Source: UBA4720 sp038227135 (GTDB taxonomy: Bacteria; Gemmatimonadota; Gemmatimonadetes; Gemmatimonadales; Gemmatimonadaceae). From it: DNA of 64,000 nt. The stretch spans positions 1 to 64,000 of the forward strand of contig JBBRQC010000008.1 in NCBI GenBank assembly GCA_038227135.1, written 5' to 3'. A program made the translations under genes and the position numbers. The notes under the pieces are model-generated. The model had not been told where the DNA came from. It was given only the letters and a program-made list of their open reading frames with translations, and made no database searches. Numbering within the stretch: the first letter of the stretch is position 1; each line of letters starts with the position of its first letter. Positions 60,046-64,000 of this stretch are shown here, in pieces.

Positions 60046-60484
60046 GGGCCAGTATCCTTTCCTGTCTCCGCCACATTCTTGACGCTGTGCGCATCGTACC
60101 TTCCGGATGATCATACCCGAGCGTATGAAGTGTGCCGTGCACTACCAGGCGCAGCAGCTCCTCCGGCGAAGACACCCCCTGTCGCTTTGCGTTCGCGCGC
60201 GCGATCTCAGGACAGATATAGATGTCTCCGACCACCGGACCCCGACGACCCTGTCGCCCAAGGCCGAAAGAGATCACGTCAGTCGGGCCGTGGTGGCCGA
60301 GGTATCGCCGATTGAGCTCCGACATAGCAGCGCGGCCGACAAACGTGATCGATAGCATCGCATCCCTCACACCTTCTGCTGTCAGAGCGACAACGGCCGC
60401 TTTCCTGACGCGTGGTCTGGACACGAGCAGCCGTCGCACGCTCGAAGATATGTCGATCGCGAGCCCGCGAGGTGATGACTTCAC
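60035..60484 (-). CDS. ybeY: Endoribonuclease YbeY
   Basis: Zinc RNase for 16S rRNA 3'-end maturation and ribosome quality control. The 149 residues contain N-R-R-Y-L-G-H-H-G-P-T-D-V-I-S-F and the metal motif H-G-T-L-H-T-L-G-Y-D-H. The usual third histidine sits in that motif. GTG start at 60484, 24 nt after phoH. The end overlaps meaB by 11 nt. Confidence 0.94.
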   Translation of the reverse strand: MKSSPRGLAIDISSSVRRLLVSRPRVRKAAVVALTAEGVRDAMLSITFVGRAAMSELNRRYLGHHGPTDVISFGLGRQGRRGPVVGDIYICPEIARANAKRQGVSSPEELLRLVVHGTLHTLGYDHPEGTMRTASRMWRRQERILARVI

Positions 60485-60508
60485 TTTCTCAGACCCGGCG
60501 CAGCTCGA

Positions 60509-61468
60509 TCAGACGCCCGAATCCTCGGCGTACGCCTTGATGATCTCGCGCACCAGGCGGTGGCGAACGACATCGGCGTCCGTCAAATAATAGAATCCGA
60601 TCCCATCGATTCCCGGCAGTATCCGCTCGATCTGCACGAGGCCGGAGTCCTCACGCTTGGGCAAATCGATCTGCGTCTTGTCACCAGTGATCACGGCTTT
60701 CGAGTTCACGCCGAGCCGGGTGAGGAACATCTTCATCTGGGCGGCTGTCGCATTCTGCGCCTCGTCGAGGATAACGAACGCGTCGGCCAGTGTTCGACCT
60801 CGCATGTACGCGAGCGGAGCGATTTCGATCGTGCGGGTCTCCAGCGACTTCTGGACGCGCTCGGGGGGCATCATATCCTCGAGAGCGTCGTACAGCGGCC
60901 TGAGATAGGGGTCGACTTTGGCCTGCATGTCGCCGGGAAGGAATCCGAGACTCTCGCCTGCCTCGACTGCCGGACGCGCCAACACGATCCGCCGAACTCG
61001 CTTGCGCGCGAGGGCATCCACCGCCGCGGCAACCGCGAGGTACGTCTTGCCTGTTCCAGCCGGGCCGATCCCTACTACAATGTCGTTTTCCGCCATCAGC
61101 TTCATGTATTCGGCCTGACCACTCGTCTTGGCCTGAATGATCTTGCGGACGCCGGGCAGGACGATGCGCGTTTCGCTATCAGCGCCATTGCCGTTCCCCT
61201 CCCGCGGCCCTTCGATGCTCATGCGCAGGACGTCGTCCGCCGTGAGCGGCATCTGCTGCTTGGCGGTGTCGATCATTCGTTGGGCGATGGTGATTGCGCG
61301 CGCCACTGATTCCGCGCTGCCGCTTATCGCGAGCGTCTCGCCGCGGAGGTTGACCTTTGCTCCCGTCTGTCGCGCCAGCTCGACGAGGTTTTCGTCGTTC
61401 ACTCCGGCCAGCGTCAACATGTCGGCGCCTTCAGTCGAAAGGCGCTGGATCGTCGTCTCGTCGCTCAC
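60509..61468 (-). CDS. phoH: PhoH-like ATPase
   Basis: The 319 residues have an N-terminal KH-like part (G-A-K-V-N-L-R-G-E-T-L-A-I) and the PhoH ATPase: Walker A G-P-A-G-T-G-K-T-Y, V-L-A-R-P-A-V-E-A-G-E-S-L-G-F-L-P-G-D, Walker B V-I-L-D-E-A-Q-N and I-T-G-D-K-T-Q-I-D-L. phoH-ybeY is a conserved pair in RNA metabolism. GTG start, 1 nt after the aspS stop. Confidence 0.94.
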   Translation of the reverse strand: MSDETTIQRLSTEGADMLTLAGVNDENLVELARQTGAKVNLRGETLAISGSAESVARAITIAQRMIDTAKQQMPLTADDVLRMSIEGPREGNGNGADSETRIVLPGVRKIIQAKTSGQAEYMKLMAENDIVVGIGPAGTGKTYLAVAAAVDALARKRVRRIVLARPAVEAGESLGFLPGDMQAKVDPYLRPLYDALEDMMPPERVQKSLETRTIEIAPLAYMRGRTLADAFVILDEAQNATAAQMKMFLTRLGVNSKAVITGDKTQIDLPKREDSGLVQIERILPGIDGIGFYYLTDADVVRHRLVREIIKAYAEDSGV

Positions 61469-61469
61469 G

Positions 61470-63317
61470 TCAGCTCGTCATTTGTTGAAGATGGAGATCC
61501 CTCAGGTCCTCGGGTGGCACGACTGAAGGCGCATCCTCGAACAGCGCCCGCGCCGCGGTGGTCTTCGGAAAAGCGATCACGTCACGAAGGGACGTGGCTC
61601 CGGCAAGCACCATCGCCAGCCTGTCGAAGCCAAGCGCGATCCCACCGTGGGGTGGAGCTCCGGCGCTGAGGGCATCCAGCAAAAAGCCAAAACGCGCCTG
61701 AGCAGTCTTGTCGTCTACGCCGAGCAATGACAGGACCCTGCGCTGCAGCGAAGGATCGTTGATGCGAATGCTCCCGCCGCCCAGCTCCAATCCGTTGAGC
61801 ACAATGTCATAAGCCAGCGCGCGCACTCTTTCGGGCGTGGTGTCGAGCAGCCCCACGTCGTCGGGGTTTGGCGCCGTGAACGGGTGATGAACCGAGCTGA
61901 GCGTCCCGTTTTGCTCCCGAATGAACATCGGGAAGTCAGTGACCCAAAGAAACGACTGCTTGTTCGCCGGAATCAACGCCAGACGCTGGGCGACGTCCTG
62001 TCGCACGCGGTCGAGCGCCGGGTTGCTCACGTGCTCGGGCCCAGCAACCAGAAGACAAAGCTGGCCCTCGGCGATCCCGAGCAGCTGCACGCCGCTCTCA
62101 CTCACGAATTTTGCGGCTGGCCCTTCGAGACCCGTCGCGCCACGCTTGAGCCGGATGAGCCCGCCGGCTCCGGCAGACTTGGCGACCGCCTCGATCTCAT
62201 CGACCTGTTTGCGCGAGAGCGCGGCGCCACCAGGAATTCGGATGCCGCGAATTCGCCCGCCGGACGCGAGGGCCGAGGTTGCGATCCCGAATTCCGACCC
62301 GCGAAACGCGTCGCTGGCGTCGAATATCTCGAGCGCGTATCGCAGGTCAGGCCGGTCCGATCCAAACCGCTCCATCGCATCGGCGTATTTAAGTCGCTCG
62401 AAGCGGGCGGGAATGTCCTGGCCGATTTCCTTGAACTGTGTCGCGAGCATGCCTTCGGTGAGGGTGATTATGTCCTCAGGTTCGATGAACGACGCTTCGA
62501 TGTCTATTTGCGTGAACTCCGGCTGCCGGTCCGCGCGCAAATCCTCGTCCCGAAAACAGCGCGCGATCTGAAAGTATCTGTCGAAGCCGGCGATCATCAG
62601 CAGCTGCTTGTAGAGCTGCGGAGATTGCGGGAGCGCGTAAAACTCGCCCGGATGCACTCTGCTCGGTACGATGTAATCACGCGCGCCTTCCGGCGTCGGC
62701 TTGGTGAGTATCGGCGTCTCGATTTCCAGGAACCCGCGATCATCGAGGTACCGGCGGGTCGCCTGCTGGAGGCGGTGCCGCAGGATCAGATTCCGCTGGA
62801 GGTCCGCGCGACGAAGATCGAGGTTGCGGTGCTTCAGCCTCAGCTCCTCGGCAGGAAGCTTTTCCCCTTTGCCTCGGGCAACAGGAATCGCCGGCGTCTC
62901 GGCTGGGCCTACGATCCTGAAATCGCTGGCTCTCACTTCAATCTCGCCGGTTTCCATTTCGGCGTTGCGCATTTCGGTCGGACGCGCGGCAACATCGCCA
63001 TCGATCAGCACGACTGTCTCGAGACCGAGCTTTCCGGCGCCCTCGATGACGTCTTGTGTAGTCCACTTCGGATCGAATGAGACCTGGACCAGGCCGGCAC
63101 GATCGCGAAGGTCAAGAAATACGATCCCGCCGAGATTCCGGATGCGGTGCACCCAGCCACCGAGTTTGACTTTGGTGCCGGCGTGCGAGGCTCGCAACTC
63201 ACCTGCGAGGTGTGAGCGCTTGGCCGTCGCGAAACGGGATGAGGGGGGCGTGGAGGTCAGCGCCGCGTCGTGTGGGTCGAGAAAGGCATCAACAGGGGTT
63301 AAATTTAGTAGTTGCAT
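61470..63317 (-). CDS. aspS: Aspartate-tRNA ligase
   Basis: Charges tRNA-Asp. The 615-residue protein has the bacterial plan: OB-fold anticodon domain (S-H-L-A-G-E-L-R, G-W-V-H-R-I-R), class II motif 2 F-R-D-E-D-L-R-A-D-R-Q-P-E-F-T-Q-I-D, the bacterial GAD insertion and motif 3 G-G-I-A-L-G-F-D-R-L. About 35 residues precede the conserved start; they are not typical, and 63317 has no ribosome-binding site, so the true start may lie downstream. It is 19 nt from the divergent rlmN start, so promoters must overlap coding sequence. Confidence 0.93.
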   Translation of the reverse strand: MQLLNLTPVDAFLDPHDAALTSTPPSSRFATAKRSHLAGELRASHAGTKVKLGGWVHRIRNLGGIVFLDLRDRAGLVQVSFDPKWTTQDVIEGAGKLGLETVVLIDGDVAARPTEMRNAEMETGEIEVRASDFRIVGPAETPAIPVARGKGEKLPAEELRLKHRNLDLRRADLQRNLILRHRLQQATRRYLDDRGFLEIETPILTKPTPEGARDYIVPSRVHPGEFYALPQSPQLYKQLLMIAGFDRYFQIARCFRDEDLRADRQPEFTQIDIEASFIEPEDIITLTEGMLATQFKEIGQDIPARFERLKYADAMERFGSDRPDLRYALEIFDASDAFRGSEFGIATSALASGGRIRGIRIPGGAALSRKQVDEIEAVAKSAGAGGLIRLKRGATGLEGPAAKFVSESGVQLLGIAEGQLCLLVAGPEHVSNPALDRVRQDVAQRLALIPANKQSFLWVTDFPMFIREQNGTLSSVHHPFTAPNPDDVGLLDTTPERVRALAYDIVLNGLELGGGSIRINDPSLQRRVLSLLGVDDKTAQARFGFLLDALSAGAPPHGGIALGFDRLAMVLAGATSLRDVIAFPKTTAARALFEDAPSVVPPEDLRDLHLQQMTS

Positions 63318-63336
63318 AGACTTGGTGGAAGGGAGC

Positions 63337-64000
<664 letters not shown>

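Overview
The window is chromosomal DNA of a GC-rich, Gram-negative, respiring heterotroph. An outer membrane is implied by a TolC-type efflux channel, a TonB-plug barrel protein and several lipoproteins. Complex I, a mitochondrial-like malate dehydrogenase, a type-B succinate dehydrogenase and an NADP-type isocitrate dehydrogenase imply an oxidative citric acid cycle. The gene mix, the Lys-Ala-Asp-Ser repeats in an outer-membrane protein and the AtuA/acyl-CoA mutase cluster suggest Gemmatimonadota or a neighbour. That is an inference from style, with no 16S rRNA gene in view. I see no prophage, insertion sequence, CRISPR array or defence island; nearly everything is housekeeping or core catabolism.

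Layout, left to right. 1-1563 (-): nuoABC, with nuoC running off the window. 1762-2677 (+): dcd and a small unknown gene. 2763-7030 (-): mdh-sdhC-sdhA-sdhB. 7173-8835 (-): moaD-moaE-moaA. 8874-28523 (-): about 20 kb of genes on one strand, in transcription order icd, pepA, TonB-plug protein, yicC, gmk, rpoZ, coaBC, udg, dnaB, radA, ispD, tsaC, a YwlE-like phosphatase, aroE, comF, gapA, pgk, tpiA, secG, carA and an HU gene, many overlapping by 1-11 nt. 28617-34386 (+): a tripartite RND efflux operon, meeting tail to tail a seven-repeat lipoprotein. 35428-37317 (-): tRNA-Leu(CAA), then a sigma/anti-sigma/Spy-like operon. 37433-40910 (+): a glycerophosphodiesterase and two tandem amidohydrolase paralogues. 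40990-43758 (-): RNase G/E, L21, L27 and a small unknown gene. 44046-63317 (-): aspS, phoH, ybeY, meaB, acyl-CoA mutase large subunit, methyltransferase, B12-binding subunit, carboxyltransferase, AtuA and its small partner, enoyl-CoA hydratase, a 56-residue membrane protein, a PLP dehydratase, recQ, an M16 protease, acyl-CoA dehydrogenase and an isoprenylcysteine-methyltransferase-like protein. The last 660 bases (+) hold the start of rlmN.

How the genes work together. mdh-sdhCAB and icd carry four-carbon and six-carbon steps of the citric acid cycle and feed quinone, alongside complex I. gapA-pgk-tpiA is the triose part of glycolysis. The B12-mutase, MeaB, carboxyltransferase, AtuA and enoyl-CoA hydratase genes look like one branched-acyl-CoA degradation pathway; acyl-CoA dehydrogenase lies downstream on the same strand.

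The most unusual sequence-level signal is initiation. Five genes have conserved N-termini that cannot be reached from ATG, GTG or TTG. Three appear to start at CTG (two as CTGA overlaps with the upstream stop, one behind a strong GGAGGG) and two at ATT. The other items worth following are a 56-residue two-helix protein locked between two stop/start overlaps, an amidohydrolase lacking the family's metal ligands beside an intact paralogue, a mutase with Gln where methylmalonyl-CoA mutase has Arg, and an inverted repeat over the -35 box of a near-consensus HU promoter. I did not find a clear previously undescribed multi-gene system.
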